Assembly: GCA_902555695.1 (NCBI GenBank)
Contig: CACDTV010000003.1
Span: forward strand, 59,912 to 123,911
Reading direction: 5' to 3'
DNA length: 64,000 nucleotides
Origin: an uncultured Alphaproteobacteria bacterium
GTDB taxonomy: Bacteria; Pseudomonadota; Alphaproteobacteria; HIMB59
In this document: piece by piece, positions 1 through 9,085 of the stretch
Numbering within the stretch: position 1 is the stretch's first letter
How the letters are laid out: each line of letters opens with the position of its first letter
Made by a program: the position numbers and the translations under genes
The notes under the pieces: generated by a model
Databases searched by the model: none
The model's input: only the letters and a program-made list of their open reading frames with translations
What the model was told of the DNA's origin: nothing

Positions 1-1
1 G

Positions 2-265
2 AGAGGTCATGCAGCTGCAAATCAAATTCCTGTCATTGCCTCTAATAGAATTGGCACAGAAAATGAAGGTTTAATATCTGTTACATTTTATGGAAGCTCC
101 TTTATCGCTAATCATTTGGGTAATATTGAAATTGAAATGGGCAAAAAAGATGAGGGCTTTGTATCTAAGAATTTCGACTTTTCAGAAATAACAAAATACC
201 GCCAATCTTGGGGAAATTTTAGAGATCGTAGACCAGATCTATATAAAAAAATTTGTGATTTTTAA
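2..265 (+). CDS. aguB: N-carbamoylputrescine amidase, C-terminal part (truncated by window edge)
   Basis: Only the last 87 residues are present; the 5' end lies outside the window. The frame reads RGHAAANQIPVIASNRIG near its start and ends with FRDRRPDLYKKICDF. The FRDRRPDLY tail and the FYGSSFIAN segment are typical of the AguB branch of the nitrilase superfamily, which hydrolyses N-carbamoylputrescine to putrescine, CO2 and ammonia in the cytoplasm. The catalytic Glu-Lys-Cys residues would lie partly upstream and cannot all be checked. It is followed 50 bp later by a putrescine-type ABC importer and then gamma-glutamylputrescine enzymes on the same or opposite strand, which supports a polyamine role. 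Family assignment is fairly secure; the exact substrate is inferred. Confidence 0.82.
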   Translation, partial: RGHAAANQIPVIASNRIGTENEGLISVTFYGSSFIANHLGNIEIEMGKKDEGFVSKNFDFSEITKYRQSWGNFRDRRPDLYKKICDF

Positions 266-303
266 AAAAAATTATCATATTATTCAAACTCTACTTATTT
301 AAG

Positions 304-311
304 AGGAGAGG
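304..311 (+). promoter_or_regulatory. Strong Shine-Dalgarno site of potF
   Basis: AGGAGAGG lies 4 bases before the ATG at 316. Such a strong ribosome binding site is rare in this window, where most starts lack one. It fits the high expression expected for a periplasmic binding protein. Confidence 0.7.
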
Positions 312-315
312 TAAT

Positions 316-1383
316 ATGAACAAATTTTTAACAGCTCTTTTAGTGCTAATACTCCCTATGAGTTTGAGCGCTAAAGAAGAGTTATTTATATACAATTGGT
401 CCGATTATATAGCTGAAGATACAATTGCAAATTTTGAGGAAGAAACTGGTATTGATGTAACATACGATGTATTTGACTCAAACGAAGTTCTAGAGGCTAA
501 GCTTTTAGCTGGAGGAAGTGGTTATGACTTAGTTGTTCCATCAGGCTCCTTTATGGAAAACCAAATTAAAGCAGGAGTTTTTCAAAAACTTGATAAAAGT
601 ATGATTCCAAACCTCAAAAATTTAGATCCAAGTGTTTTAGATAAAACTGATGCTCATGATCCAGGTGGGGAATACTCTGTTAATTACATGTATGGTACAA
701 CTGGAATTGGTTACAACGTTGCTGCCGTCGAGGAAAGAGGTGGAGATGTTGAGTCATGGGACATAATATTTGATGTAGATCAAATTTCTAAATATGAAGA
801 TTGTGGTGTGGCTTTCTTAGATGCACCAAGTGAAATTGTTGAGATTGCATTAAATTATCTTGGCCATGATCCAAATACAGAAAACACTAAAGCTAATCAA
901 GAGGCACTAGAATTATTGAATAATATTAGACCTTATATAAAGTATTTTGACTCTTCTCAGTACATTGATGATTTAGCAAATGGTGAGATTTGCTTAGCAA
1001 TAGGTTGGTCAGGTGATGTATTTATAGCAGCATACGAGGAAATCGAAGAGGTCTGGTATTCAATTCCAAATGAAGGAACAGTAATTTGGTTTGATATGAT
1101 GGGAATTCCAGCAGACGCAAAAAACGTAGAAAATGCTCATAAATTTATAGATTATATTTTGAGACCAGAAGTTGTTGCAGAAATTACTAACTATGTGTGG
1201 TACTCAAACCCTAATCTAGTAGCTAACACAACTGAAGGTTTGATAGATCCTGATATTCTTTCAGACCCAGCAATTTATCCAACAGAAGAGACATTAACTA
1301 AACTTTTTGCAGATACAGCTGACTCACCTCAAAAGTCTAGGATATCTTCGAGAGTATTTAATAGTTTTAAAGCTTCTCAATAA
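316..1383 (+). CDS. potF: Periplasmic putrescine/spermidine-binding protein of an ABC importer
   Basis: This 355-residue protein starts with a signal peptide (about residues 1-19, hydrophobic core LTALLVLILP, likely cut after SLSA). The mature start, YNWSDYIAEDTIANFEEETG, is characteristic of PotF/PotD, with the aromatic Trp-Ser-Asp site that contacts the polyamine amine groups. DSNEVLEAKLLAGGSGYDLVVPS follows as in PotF. It would deliver polyamine in the periplasm to the permease encoded just downstream. A near-perfect hairpin and T-run separate it from the ATPase gene, so it is probably made in excess over the membrane parts. Putrescine rather than spermidine is preferred because of the neighbouring aguB, puuA and puuB; the binding site itself does not prove the ligand. 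Confidence 0.9.
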   Translation: MNKFLTALLVLILPMSLSAKEELFIYNWSDYIAEDTIANFEEETGIDVTYDVFDSNEVLEAKLLAGGSGYDLVVPSGSFMENQIKAGVFQKLDKSMIPNLKNLDPSVLDKTDAHDPGGEYSVNYMYGTTGIGYNVAAVEERGGDVESWDIIFDVDQISKYEDCGVAFLDAPSEIVEIALNYLGHDPNTENTKANQEALELLNNIRPYIKYFDSSQYIDDLANGEICLAIGWSGDVFIAAYEEIEEVWYSIPNEGTVIWFDMMGIPADAKNVENAHKFIDYILRPEVVAEITNYVWYSNPNLVANTTEGLIDPDILSDPAIYPTEETLTKLFADTADSPQKSRISSRVFNSFKASQ

Positions 1384-1390
1384 TTTAATT

Positions 1391-1421
1391 AAAGCGCAAC
1401 TTTTACTTAAGTTGCGCTTTT
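1391..1421 (+). terminator. Intrinsic terminator between potF and the ABC ATPase gene
   Basis: A 12-base perfect inverted repeat, AAAGCGCAACTT (1391-1402) and AAGTTGCGCTTT (1409-1420), has a 6-base loop and runs into T residues. It begins 7 bases after the potF stop and ends 13 bases before the next start codon. It probably ends most potF transcripts, lets some readthrough supply the permease genes, and may protect the potF mRNA 3' end. Confidence 0.85.
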
Positions 1422-1434
1422 CACAATCTTTTTT

Positions 1435-2493
1435 ATGTCTGAACCTTTTTTACAAATCATAGATGTATCAAAAAGGTTTGATAATGTTGTTGCTTTAGAC
1501 AAAGTTAATCTAAAAATAGCAAAATCTGAAATATTCAGTCTCCTAGGATCTTCAGGATGCGGTAAGTCAACACTTTTGAGAATTATAGCAGGTTTCGAGA
1601 AGCCTGATGAAGGAAGAATTCTACTCGAGGGAAAGGATATCACGAAACTTCCACCATATGTAAGACCTTTAAATATTATGTTCCAAAATTATGCACTATT
1701 TCCGCATTTAAATGTCACTAATAATATCCAGTTTGGACTAAAAGAAGAAAAAATTTCTAAAGAAGAAATCAATCATCGTGTTAATGAAATTTTAAATTTA
1801 CTAGAGCTGAATGGTTTAGAGAAAAGAAAAATCAATGAGATATCTGGTGGTCAACAACAACGTGTAGCATTAGCAAGATGTCTAGTCAAAAAACCAAAAT
1901 TACTTTTATTGGATGAACCACTTGCAGCATTAGATAAACAGCTAAGAGTGCAAACACAATTCGAGTTAGTTAATCTACAATATAAGTTAGGCATCACTTT
2001 TATTATTGTTACCCATGATCAAGAGGAAGCAATGTCATTATCTGACAGAATGGCAATTATGAAAAATGGAGAAATCCTCCAAGTCGGTAATCCTGTTGAG
2101 ATATATGAAAAACCGAAGGACAAATATATAGCGAATTTTATTGGCACAGCCAATATCTTTAATGTTCTTAATAAAAATAATCAAATCATCATTAAAGAAT
2201 TAAATTATGAAGTTAAAAATATTAACAACAAAGAAAACTATGTTAAATGTTTAATTAGGCCTGAAAAAATTTCTGTTAAAAAACTAGAAAATCAATCTGA
2301 TAATTTAAATATTGGTGTAGTTAAAGAAGTAGCTTATTTAGGGAGCTATACAAAGTATTTAATTGAGGTTAATGGATTTGAATTTTATTCTTTTATGCAA
2401 AATAGTTTAGTTTCAGATAACCTTCAAATAAGATGGGATGACAAAGTTCAGATAAGTTTTAACGAAACATCAATATATTTCTTTAATGATTAA
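1435..2493 (+). CDS. potG: Polyamine ABC importer ATPase
   Basis: This 352-residue protein has Walker A GSSGCGKST (residues 38-46), Q-loop FQNYALFP (83-90), signature ISGGQQQRVALAR (136-148), Walker B LLLLDEP (156-162) and the switch His in VTHD (about 194). A C-terminal regulatory TOBE-type region follows from about residue 240. This is the PotA/PotG family that powers polyamine uptake at the inner face of the cytoplasmic membrane. It follows the potF terminator and overlaps the first permease gene by 8 bp. There is no visible Shine-Dalgarno before the ATG. PotA and PotG cannot be separated from sequence alone; I use the PotF-system name because of the PotF-like binding protein. Confidence 0.9.
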   Translation: MSEPFLQIIDVSKRFDNVVALDKVNLKIAKSEIFSLLGSSGCGKSTLLRIIAGFEKPDEGRILLEGKDITKLPPYVRPLNIMFQNYALFPHLNVTNNIQFGLKEEKISKEEINHRVNEILNLLELNGLEKRKINEISGGQQQRVALARCLVKKPKLLLLDEPLAALDKQLRVQTQFELVNLQYKLGITFIIVTHDQEEAMSLSDRMAIMKNGEILQVGNPVEIYEKPKDKYIANFIGTANIFNVLNKNNQIIIKELNYEVKNINNKENYVKCLIRPEKISVKKLENQSDNLNIGVVKEVAYLGSYTKYLIEVNGFEFYSFMQNSLVSDNLQIRWDDKVQISFNETSIYFFND

Positions 2494-3379
2494 AAATTTA
2501 AAAAAACAAAACGTGTGGTTTGTATTCACTCCATATTTATGGCTAGTTTTGTTCTTTTTTGTTCCATTAGCTTTAATTTTTAAAATATCAATATCTGTGT
2601 CTGAATGGGGTATGCCACCTTATCGTGATCTTTTCTCTTTTTCTGAAAATGGATTGAAGATTAATTCAACTCTTGGAAATTATTTATTCATTTTTTCAGA
2701 CCCTTTCTATATAAGATCATATCTCAATTCACTATCATTAGCTTTTACATCCACGGTATTATGTTTATTAATCGGTTATCCCATAGCTTTTTACGTTGCA
2801 AAATCTAAACCAAGTATAAGAAACATACTTTTGATTATGCTTATCATACCTTTTTGGAGCTCTTTTCTTTTAAGGGTATATGCATGGAAAGTCTTACTGC
2901 AAGGCTCTGGTATTATAAATTCAATTCTTATACATATTGGACTAATTTCTGAACCAATATCTATGTTACACAATCATTATGCTGTGATTTTAGGCGTTGT
3001 TTATACTTACCTTCCATTTATGATTTTACCGCTTTATGGATATTTGGTTAAATTTGATTTAAATTTGATTGATGCATCTAATGATTTAGGTGCAAAGCCT
3101 TTAAACACGTTTGTAAAAGTTATCTTACCTCTCTCTTTACCAGGAATTGTTGCGGGGAGTATGTTGGTTTTTATACCAGTTGTTGGAGAATATATAATTC
3201 CAGAAATGTTAGGTGGCAGTGATAAACTTTATTTTGGGAAAATAATTTGGGATGAATTTTTTGTAAATAGAGATTGGCCTATTGCTAGCGCACTTGCTAT
3301 GTCTGGTATTGTAATTCTTGTATTTCCAATAATTATTTTTCAATTAATGTACGCAAAATATAATTTTAAAAATGAATAA
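2486..3379 (+). CDS. potH: Polyamine ABC importer permease, first subunit
   Basis: This 297-residue integral membrane protein has about six hydrophobic segments, the first at roughly residues 13-35. The conserved cytoplasmic EAA-type loop appears as DASNDLGAKPLNTFVKVILPLSLPGI, the coupling element that contacts the ATPase. It matches the PotB/PotH family. The start overlaps the ATPase stop by 8 bp and its end overlaps the second permease by 8 bp, indicating translational coupling in one operon. Confidence 0.88.
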   Translation: MIKNLKKQNVWFVFTPYLWLVLFFFVPLALIFKISISVSEWGMPPYRDLFSFSENGLKINSTLGNYLFIFSDPFYIRSYLNSLSLAFTSTVLCLLIGYPIAFYVAKSKPSIRNILLIMLIIPFWSSFLLRVYAWKVLLQGSGIINSILIHIGLISEPISMLHNHYAVILGVVYTYLPFMILPLYGYLVKFDLNLIDASNDLGAKPLNTFVKVILPLSLPGIVAGSMLVFIPVVGEYIIPEMLGGSDKLYFGKIIWDEFFVNRDWPIASALAMSGIVILVFPIIIFQLMYAKYNFKNE

Positions 3380-4169
3380 ATTATTTTTTAAAATTTTTAC
3401 CTTAACAATTGGATTTTCATTTTTATATTTTCCTATTTTAACTCTTATAGCTTATTCTTTTAATGATAATAAAAGAGTTATGGTTTGGAAGGGTTTCTCT
3501 TTTAGATGGTATAAGGAATTATTTCAAAATGAACAAATTTTAGAGGCTTTTTATACTAGTTTAAAAATTGCCTCTCTTTCAGCAACATTTGCAACAATCA
3601 TGGGTGTAATGATTGGTTTTTCATTAACAAGAATATCAAAAATTCCAGCCAGGCCTTTCTTTATTTTCTTGAGTTCTTCTCCTTTGGTTATGCCTGAGAT
3701 AATTTTAGGGCTTTCTTTGTTGTTATTCTTTATATCATCTAACCATATTATTGGCTTTCCTTCCTCAAAAGGACAACTAACAGTCTTAATATCGCATATA
3801 ACTTTCTCTGTAGCTTTTGTTGCAGTTATTATCCAGTCAAGGTTGAGTAGTTACGATAAAAATATAGAAGAGGCTGCTCAGGATCTTGGGACAATTCCAA
3901 ATATGATTTTTTGGAAAGTAACTGCTCCTGTAATATTACCTGCAATATTATCAGGTTGGTTACTTGCATTTACACTCTCTTTGGACGATCTTGTCGTTGC
4001 TAGTTTTACTACCGGTCCAGGAGCTAACACTTTGCCAATAGTGGTTTTTTCTAAAGTTAGATTGGGATTGAGTCCAGAAGTTAATGCTCTTTCCGCAATA
4101 ATAATGCTAATTGTTATATTAGCAGCAATTAGTATTTACTTAATTAATAGATCAAACATTAAGAAGTAA
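3372..4169 (+). CDS. potI: Polyamine ABC importer permease, second subunit
   Basis: This 265-residue membrane protein of the PotC/PotI family has about six hydrophobic segments. Its EAA-type loop reads EEAAQDLGTIPNMIFWKVTAPVILPAI, and it is followed by the typical SLDDLVVASFTTGPG segment. It would form the heterodimeric channel with the product of the preceding gene. The last 18 bp overlap the convergent puuA, so the two transcription units end inside each other without a visible hairpin terminator. Confidence 0.88.
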   Translation: MNKLFFKIFTLTIGFSFLYFPILTLIAYSFNDNKRVMVWKGFSFRWYKELFQNEQILEAFYTSLKIASLSATFATIMGVMIGFSLTRISKIPARPFFIFLSSSPLVMPEIILGLSLLLFFISSNHIIGFPSSKGQLTVLISHITFSVAFVAVIIQSRLSSYDKNIEEAAQDLGTIPNMIFWKVTAPVILPAILSGWLLAFTLSLDDLVVASFTTGPGANTLPIVVFSKVRLGLSPEVNALSAIIMLIVILAAISIYLINRSNIKK

Positions 4170-5504
4170 ATATTCTCTTTCCCATGCTGTAATAATTTTA
4201 TTATAGGCATTTACCTCTAAGTCTTTGATTGAACAAAATAATTCTATAAACGTTTCACCAAATATCTCTTTTGCCTCCTTAGATCTAGAAAAAGTATCTA
4301 TTGATTGATAGATGCTTTCTGTCAGAGAAACATTTACGTTATAAGCAGCTTTTTTGGTCTCCGGGGTTGCTTTTAATTTTTTCTTCAAACCTAGATATCC
4401 CGCAGATAAAGTTGCAGCTATAGCTAAGTATGGATTTACGTCTGATCCACAAAGTCTATTTTCAATTCTCGCTTGGTTAGCAGAGTTAAAATTTGGGACT
4501 CTAAAACCACAGGTACGGTTTTCAAAACCCCAGTTTAGGTTAAAAGGTGTACCTTCCTCCCAAAAACCTCTAAGCCTTTTAAAGGAATTAACATTTGGTG
4601 CAAAAAGAGGTAAAAAAGCTTTTGAATATTTTTGTAATCCACCCAAATAGTTATCAAAATGTTTTGTAGTTTTAAGATTTTTATCCACAAATATTGGTTT
4701 ACCTTTTTTTAAAATTGATTGATGTATATGCATCGAGTTTCCTGGAGTATCTTCCATCGGTTTTGCCATAAAAGTTGCATACAAATTATGCTTCAATGCA
4801 GTATGTCTCAGAGTTCTTTTAAATAAAAAAACCTGATCAGCCAAGTCAAGAGGGTTACCATGCTTGAAGTTAATTTCCATTTGTGCTGGTCCATCCTCAT
4901 GATTAATGTTCTCAACCTCTAATTCTTGAGTTTCACAGTAGTCATATAGATCCTCAAAAATATGATCAAATTCATTAACAGCGTCAATACCGTAAGACTG
5001 ATTTCCTTTTTCAATTCTTCCAGATTGCCCACTCGGTGTCTCTAAAGGATTGTCTGGATCATTGTTTTTCTTAACTAAATAGAATTCAATTTCTGGAGCA
5101 ACTACTGGTTCAAGGCCTATTTTTTCATAAAGACCAATTACCTTTTTTAAAATACCTCTAGAGTGGACCTCTATAACATTATCATTGTTATCAACAGCAT
5201 CACAAATAACCTGTGCGGTTGGTTCTTCATACCATGGAACAGTTCTCAGAGTATTAAAATCAGGCTTTAATATAAAATCGCCATCTGTAGGATTTAAAAT
5301 CTGATCATCTATTGAATAAGTCACATCTCTAGATACTGCTAATTTGAATAGGGCTAAAGGTAATCTTAATCCACCTGACTCAATAGAGCTTAAAAATTTT
5401 TTTGTTGGTAATATTTTTCCCCTTGGTATACCTGAATTATCAGGAATCATACATTCTACCTCTGTTATTTTATTTTTCTTTAACCAATCGACATAATCAT
5501 TCAT
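4152..5504 (-). CDS. puuA: Gamma-glutamylputrescine synthetase (glutamine-synthetase family)
   Basis: This 450-residue protein belongs to the glutamine synthetase superfamily and would ligate glutamate to putrescine using ATP, the first step of the Puu putrescine degradation pathway. Visible elements are the metal-binding EIEFYL (about 138-143), QMEINFKHG, the MHIHQS segment, NSFKRLRG and the substrate-proximal NRTCGFRVP with NRLCGSDVNPYLA near the C-terminus. There is no GlnA-type adenylation Tyr region. It is transcribed divergently from puuB (the next gene in the pathway) and converges on the polyamine importer. It could act on another amine, but puuB next door makes putrescine the best guess. 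Confidence 0.86.
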   Translation of the reverse strand: MNDYVDWLKKNKITEVECMIPDNSGIPRGKILPTKKFLSSIESGGLRLPLALFKLAVSRDVTYSIDDQILNPTDGDFILKPDFNTLRTVPWYEEPTAQVICDAVDNNDNVIEVHSRGILKKVIGLYEKIGLEPVVAPEIEFYLVKKNNDPDNPLETPSGQSGRIEKGNQSYGIDAVNEFDHIFEDLYDYCETQELEVENINHEDGPAQMEINFKHGNPLDLADQVFLFKRTLRHTALKHNLYATFMAKPMEDTPGNSMHIHQSILKKGKPIFVDKNLKTTKHFDNYLGGLQKYSKAFLPLFAPNVNSFKRLRGFWEEGTPFNLNWGFENRTCGFRVPNFNSANQARIENRLCGSDVNPYLAIAATLSAGYLGLKKKLKATPETKKAAYNVNVSLTESIYQSIDTFSRSKEAKEIFGETFIELFCSIKDLEVNAYNKIITAWEREYLLLNV

Positions 5505-5544
5505 AGCTATAACTAACCTTTAAAATTTGATATTTATGTATCTG

Positions 5545-6834
5545 ATGGATTACTCAGATAATTATTACGTAAGAACAAAAGCATTCAGCTTTAATACTAA
5601 CAAATTAAATGAGAGCTTACAATGTGATGTTTGTATAATTGGTGCAGGTTTATCAGGAATTTCATCAGCATTATATTTATCTAAATTAAATCCAGATTTA
5701 AACATAGTCATATTGGAGAAAAATAAAGTTGGTTGGGGCGCATCTGGAAGAAATGGTGGGCAATTATTACATGGTTTTTCCTCAGAGAATTACTCTAGCC
5801 AAAAACACACTCAAGAGGAAATTAAGATATTATGGCAATTCACATTAGACGCTGTTAGAGAAGTAAAAAAAAATATCAAAGACTTAAATATACAATGTGA
5901 CTTAATCGAGGGTTATGTTTTAGCCGCAGTAAGTAAATCCCATGATGAGGAGTTAAAAAAATACGTAGACAGGCTTCAAACAAAATTTGATTATGAATCA
6001 GTGACGTATCTACCAAAAAATAGAATGGACCAGTATTTTGATAGCCCTTATTACAAATCTGCAATGTATGACTCAGAGTGTGGTCAAATTCATCCACTTA
6101 ATTACTGTCTAGGATTAGCAAGAGAATTATTAAAAAATCAAAATTGTAAAATATTTGAAGATACAGGAGTGATATCATATGAATCTCAAAAAAAAGTAAC
6201 AATAAAAACTGAAAAAAATTTAACTGTTAAATCTGATAAATTAATTATCTGCTGTAATGCATATATTGATAATTTGAATAAAAGTTTAAGAAAAAAAATA
6301 ATGCCTGTTAAAACTTATGTGTCAGCATTTACTGAAATTCCAAATACAGAATTGAGTAAATATTTTCGAAAACCTATCACAGTGGGAGATATGTTATTTG
6401 TACTAAATTATTTTAGACTGGATTCTAATAATAATTTAATTTTTGGTGGAGGTGTAAGTTACTCTAATATAGATCCGATAAATTTGGAATTATCTTTAAA
6501 AAAAAGTATAAAAAAGATACTTCCTGGTTTAGAAAAGTTCAAAGCTTGGTGTACTTGGAGTGGGCACGTTGCCATAACTGTAAACAGATTCCCTCATATC
6601 GGTAGTATTGATAATAATATTTTTTTTGCACAAGGATATTCAGGACATGGTTTAGCAATAACAACTATGGTAGGAAAAATGCTTGCTGAAACAATAACAA
6701 ATCAGAACAATAATTTGAGCTTATTTGAAAAGTTTAGACATAAAAACTTTCCTGGTTTTGGCGTAATTGATAAGCCATTATTAGTTTTAGCAATGAGTTA
6801 TTTTAAATTAAAAGATCAATTAAGCATGAAATAA
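5545..6834 (+). CDS. puuB: Gamma-glutamylputrescine oxidase (FAD-dependent, DAO family)
   Basis: The protein has an N-terminal dinucleotide-binding motif, DVCIIGAGLSGISSALYLS (GxGxxG at about residues 33-38), then GWGASGRNGGQLLHGFS. This strongly resembles the FAD site of PuuB, which oxidises gamma-glutamylputrescine to gamma-glutamyl-aminobutyraldehyde. The C-terminal FAQGYSGHGLAITT segment is also typical. I chose the ATG at 5545 because it gives an N-terminus (MDYSDNYY) of the usual length; an ATG at 5536 and a TTG at 5527 are also in frame. No Shine-Dalgarno is visible. It is divergent from puuA and its 3' end overlaps the convergent dehydrogenase gene by 15 bp. Confidence 0.86.
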   Translation: MDYSDNYYVRTKAFSFNTNKLNESLQCDVCIIGAGLSGISSALYLSKLNPDLNIVILEKNKVGWGASGRNGGQLLHGFSSENYSSQKHTQEEIKILWQFTLDAVREVKKNIKDLNIQCDLIEGYVLAAVSKSHDEELKKYVDRLQTKFDYESVTYLPKNRMDQYFDSPYYKSAMYDSECGQIHPLNYCLGLARELLKNQNCKIFEDTGVISYESQKKVTIKTEKNLTVKSDKLIICCNAYIDNLNKSLRKKIMPVKTYVSAFTEIPNTELSKYFRKPITVGDMLFVLNYFRLDSNNNLIFGGGVSYSNIDPINLELSLKKSIKKILPGLEKFKAWCTWSGHVAITVNRFPHIGSIDNNIFFAQGYSGHGLAITTMVGKMLAETITNQNNNLSLFEKFRHKNFPGFGVIDKPLLVLAMSYFKLKDQLSMK

Positions 6835-8085
6835 TTTATTTTTGCCTAATCTAGAGTTAGGGTCTAAGTGTTTTTTTAATTTTTTAATAAAAAGGTAATT
6901 TTCACTTGGTTTATATTTTTTTAATAGATAATTTTTTTTTAAACCAAGACCGTGTTCTGCTGCCACACTACCTTCACTTTGAATAGTCAAATCATAAATA
7001 AATTTTGAGAGGTTAGCACAATTCTTTTTTGAATTAGGATGTACTTTAAAATTGCAATGCAAATTACCATCTCCCAAATGCCCAAAAAAATAAGGAGTAA
7101 AGATTTTATTATCCTTTACAAATGTATTTACCTTCTTAATAAAGACAGACCACTTATCAATGGGTAAAGAAATATCAAATTTTTCAGTAAAATTATATTT
7201 TATCTGATTATATACTAACTCTTCTCTTTTGCTCCATATCCATGATTTCGATTTATCATGTTCTATTTTATCAATTTTAAATTCATTTAAATTAAAGTAT
7301 TTTTTTAAGTCTTTTTTGTAATTACCAATAATATTAGATTGTATCTCTATGATTAAATTGAAGTGATGTGTACTTTCATTAAATAAATAAGAGCTAGGTA
7401 TTGGAAATATTATTTCAAAACTTGTTAAATTATCGAAGTACTTGTTCCTTAAAAATTTTAGTAATCGAATTGACTTATTTAAACTATTTGTTTGTATTAA
7501 ATATGTAGAATTGTATTTTTTTTTTGGGATTAACTTTAAGCTCGCTCTTGTAATTATTCCAAAAATACCCTCAGAACCACAAAATAACTTCCACAATTTT
7601 GGGCCAAAATTATCTTTTTTGAGTTTATTTAAAAAATTTAAAATAGTTCCATCACTAAGCACCACTTCAAGGCCATTTATATGGTCCTCTATGTTACCAT
7701 ATCTCAAGGTTTGCAAACCCCCAACATTAGTAGATATATTACCGCCAATTGTACATTTATCACTTGGCGCAATATTAACTGGAAATAAAAGTTTTTTATT
7801 ATTTGCTGCTTTTTGAATAGTTTTTAACAATGTTCCGCTTTGAGCTGTTATTATAAAATTATCAGTATCAACTTCTTCAATACGATTCATTTTTTTAAAA
7901 TCTATTAGGATAGTTTTTTCAAATTGAGGTTTTGTGCCATCCACTCTATTAGTCTCTCCACCAATAGGTAAAATATGAAATTTATATTTGTTAGAAAATT
8001 TAACCAGTTTAGATACCTCCAAAGAATTTTTAGGGAAAGCAGTTATTTGGGCACTTTTTCTTATAGTTTTTATTGGAAACTTCAT
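6820..8085 (-). CDS. FAD-linked oxidase, GlcD / D-2-hydroxy-acid dehydrogenase type
   Basis: This 421-residue protein belongs to the PCMH-type FAD-binding family. The FAD domain spans roughly residues 10-190, with ILPIGGETNRVDG, GGNISTNVGGLQTLRYG (114-130) and FCGSEGIFGIITRASL. The C-terminal oxidase domain contains the conserved FGHLGDGNLH and AAEHGLGLKK motifs, which carry the metal and substrate residues of D-lactate, D-2-hydroxyglutarate and glycolate dehydrogenases. The exact substrate cannot be read from the sequence. It overlaps the upstream Sua5 gene by 4 bp (ATGA type), so the two are co-translated. It does not look like a polyamine gene despite its position. Confidence 0.82.
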   Translation of the reverse strand: MKFPIKTIRKSAQITAFPKNSLEVSKLVKFSNKYKFHILPIGGETNRVDGTKPQFEKTILIDFKKMNRIEEVDTDNFIITAQSGTLLKTIQKAANNKKLLFPVNIAPSDKCTIGGNISTNVGGLQTLRYGNIEDHINGLEVVLSDGTILNFLNKLKKDNFGPKLWKLFCGSEGIFGIITRASLKLIPKKKYNSTYLIQTNSLNKSIRLLKFLRNKYFDNLTSFEIIFPIPSSYLFNESTHHFNLIIEIQSNIIGNYKKDLKKYFNLNEFKIDKIEHDKSKSWIWSKREELVYNQIKYNFTEKFDISLPIDKWSVFIKKVNTFVKDNKIFTPYFFGHLGDGNLHCNFKVHPNSKKNCANLSKFIYDLTIQSEGSVAAEHGLGLKKNYLLKKYKPSENYLFIKKLKKHLDPNSRLGKNKLFHA

Positions 8086-9020
8086 TTAGATGCTCTTAGT
8101 AATCTATCATTTATAGCGATTCCTATTTTCTTATAAGGAATAGGTGCGATACTTATATTTTTATATTGGTTGTCGTTATCAGCTAAAAAAATAAAATGAT
8201 AAAGATTTTTGGCAGCTTCAATTAAATTTCTACTCTTACTTAAATTTTTGAATTGACCTTTCTTATTTGCTCCAAAGTTTATATATGCAGATTTTTTTTT
8301 AGCATTTTTGACATTTAAAAATATTTTCTTCTTAGGAGAATAATGTTTTTTTGAAGTTCCAGGAAAACTTAAATTTTTGTTATATTTACTAATAACCATA
8401 TAGGGTAATATTTTTTTCACATTTTCTAATGATATCATCCCTGGTCTTATTATATTCAATTTGTTATCAGATATTTTAATTAAAGTTGACTCGATACCAA
8501 CTTTACATTTTCCATCATCTACAATTAATAAATTTGTCTCAATAAATTGCTGAAAAACCATTTCACTGTTGATTGGGCTTAGTTGTTTAAATTTGTTTGC
8601 TGAAGGCATTACAAGAGGCTTACCTACTTTATTAATTAAATTTAATGTAAATTTATTATTTGGAACTCTTACAGCACACTCATTATTTAATGTAAGAGAT
8701 TTGGGTATTTCGAGAGACTTCCTTTGTAAAACAAGAGTAAGAGGCCCAGGCCAAAATTCTTTAGCTAAAATTAAATTTTCATCATCTAAATTAAAAAATT
8801 TATCTACCATTTTTAAACTTGAACAATGAAATATTAGTTTTTTTTTCAACGGTCTTTTTTTTAATAAGAAAATTTTTTTTGCTGCTTTAATATTGGTCCC
8901 TAAACCAGCTAGACCATAAACAGTTTCTGTTGGCAAGACTACTAATTCATCTTTTAATAGTTTAGACTTTAAGAAATGTGTAAGTTGCTTTGATAAATTT
9001 GATTTAACGATATTGGGCAT
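8082..9020 (-). CDS. tsaC: Threonylcarbamoyl-AMP synthase, Sua5 type
   Basis: This 312-residue protein has the YrdC-like domain over about residues 10-200 (LPTETVYGLAGLG at 29-41, KKRPLKKKL, AVRVPN, MPSANK, GIESTLIKI). A shorter Sua5-specific C-terminal domain (about 215-312) is joined by the PGTSKKHYSPK linker. It makes L-threonylcarbamoyl-AMP from Thr, bicarbonate and ATP for the t6A37 modification of ANN-decoding tRNAs. The length and second domain indicate Sua5 rather than the short TsaC form. It is divergent from glmU with 65 bp between start codons. Confidence 0.9.
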   Translation of the reverse strand: MPNIVKSNLSKQLTHFLKSKLLKDELVVLPTETVYGLAGLGTNIKAAKKIFLLKKRPLKKKLIFHCSSLKMVDKFFNLDDENLILAKEFWPGPLTLVLQRKSLEIPKSLTLNNECAVRVPNNKFTLNLINKVGKPLVMPSANKFKQLSPINSEMVFQQFIETNLLIVDDGKCKVGIESTLIKISDNKLNIIRPGMISLENVKKILPYMVISKYNKNLSFPGTSKKHYSPKKKIFLNVKNAKKKSAYINFGANKKGQFKNLSKSRNLIEAAKNLYHFIFLADNDNQYKNISIAPIPYKKIGIAINDRLLRASK

Positions 9021-9068
9021 AATTTACATAATTAGATATATTTTTAGTATTCAGTTAAGATTAATTAA

Positions 9069-9074
9069 TATTAT
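9069..9074 (+). promoter_or_regulatory. Candidate -10 element of glmU (near-leaderless)
   Basis: TATTAT lies 11 bases before the glmU ATG. With normal spacing, transcription would begin about 5 bases before the start codon. No convincing -35 hexamer or Shine-Dalgarno is visible, so this is tentative. Confidence 0.35.
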
Positions 9075-9085
9075 TTTACAACTTT

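Noticed and set aside
5527..5544. TTG start (5527) or first ATG (5536) for puuB
   Set aside because: The ATG at 5545 gives the N-terminal length seen in PuuB proteins; the upstream codons add non-conserved residues.
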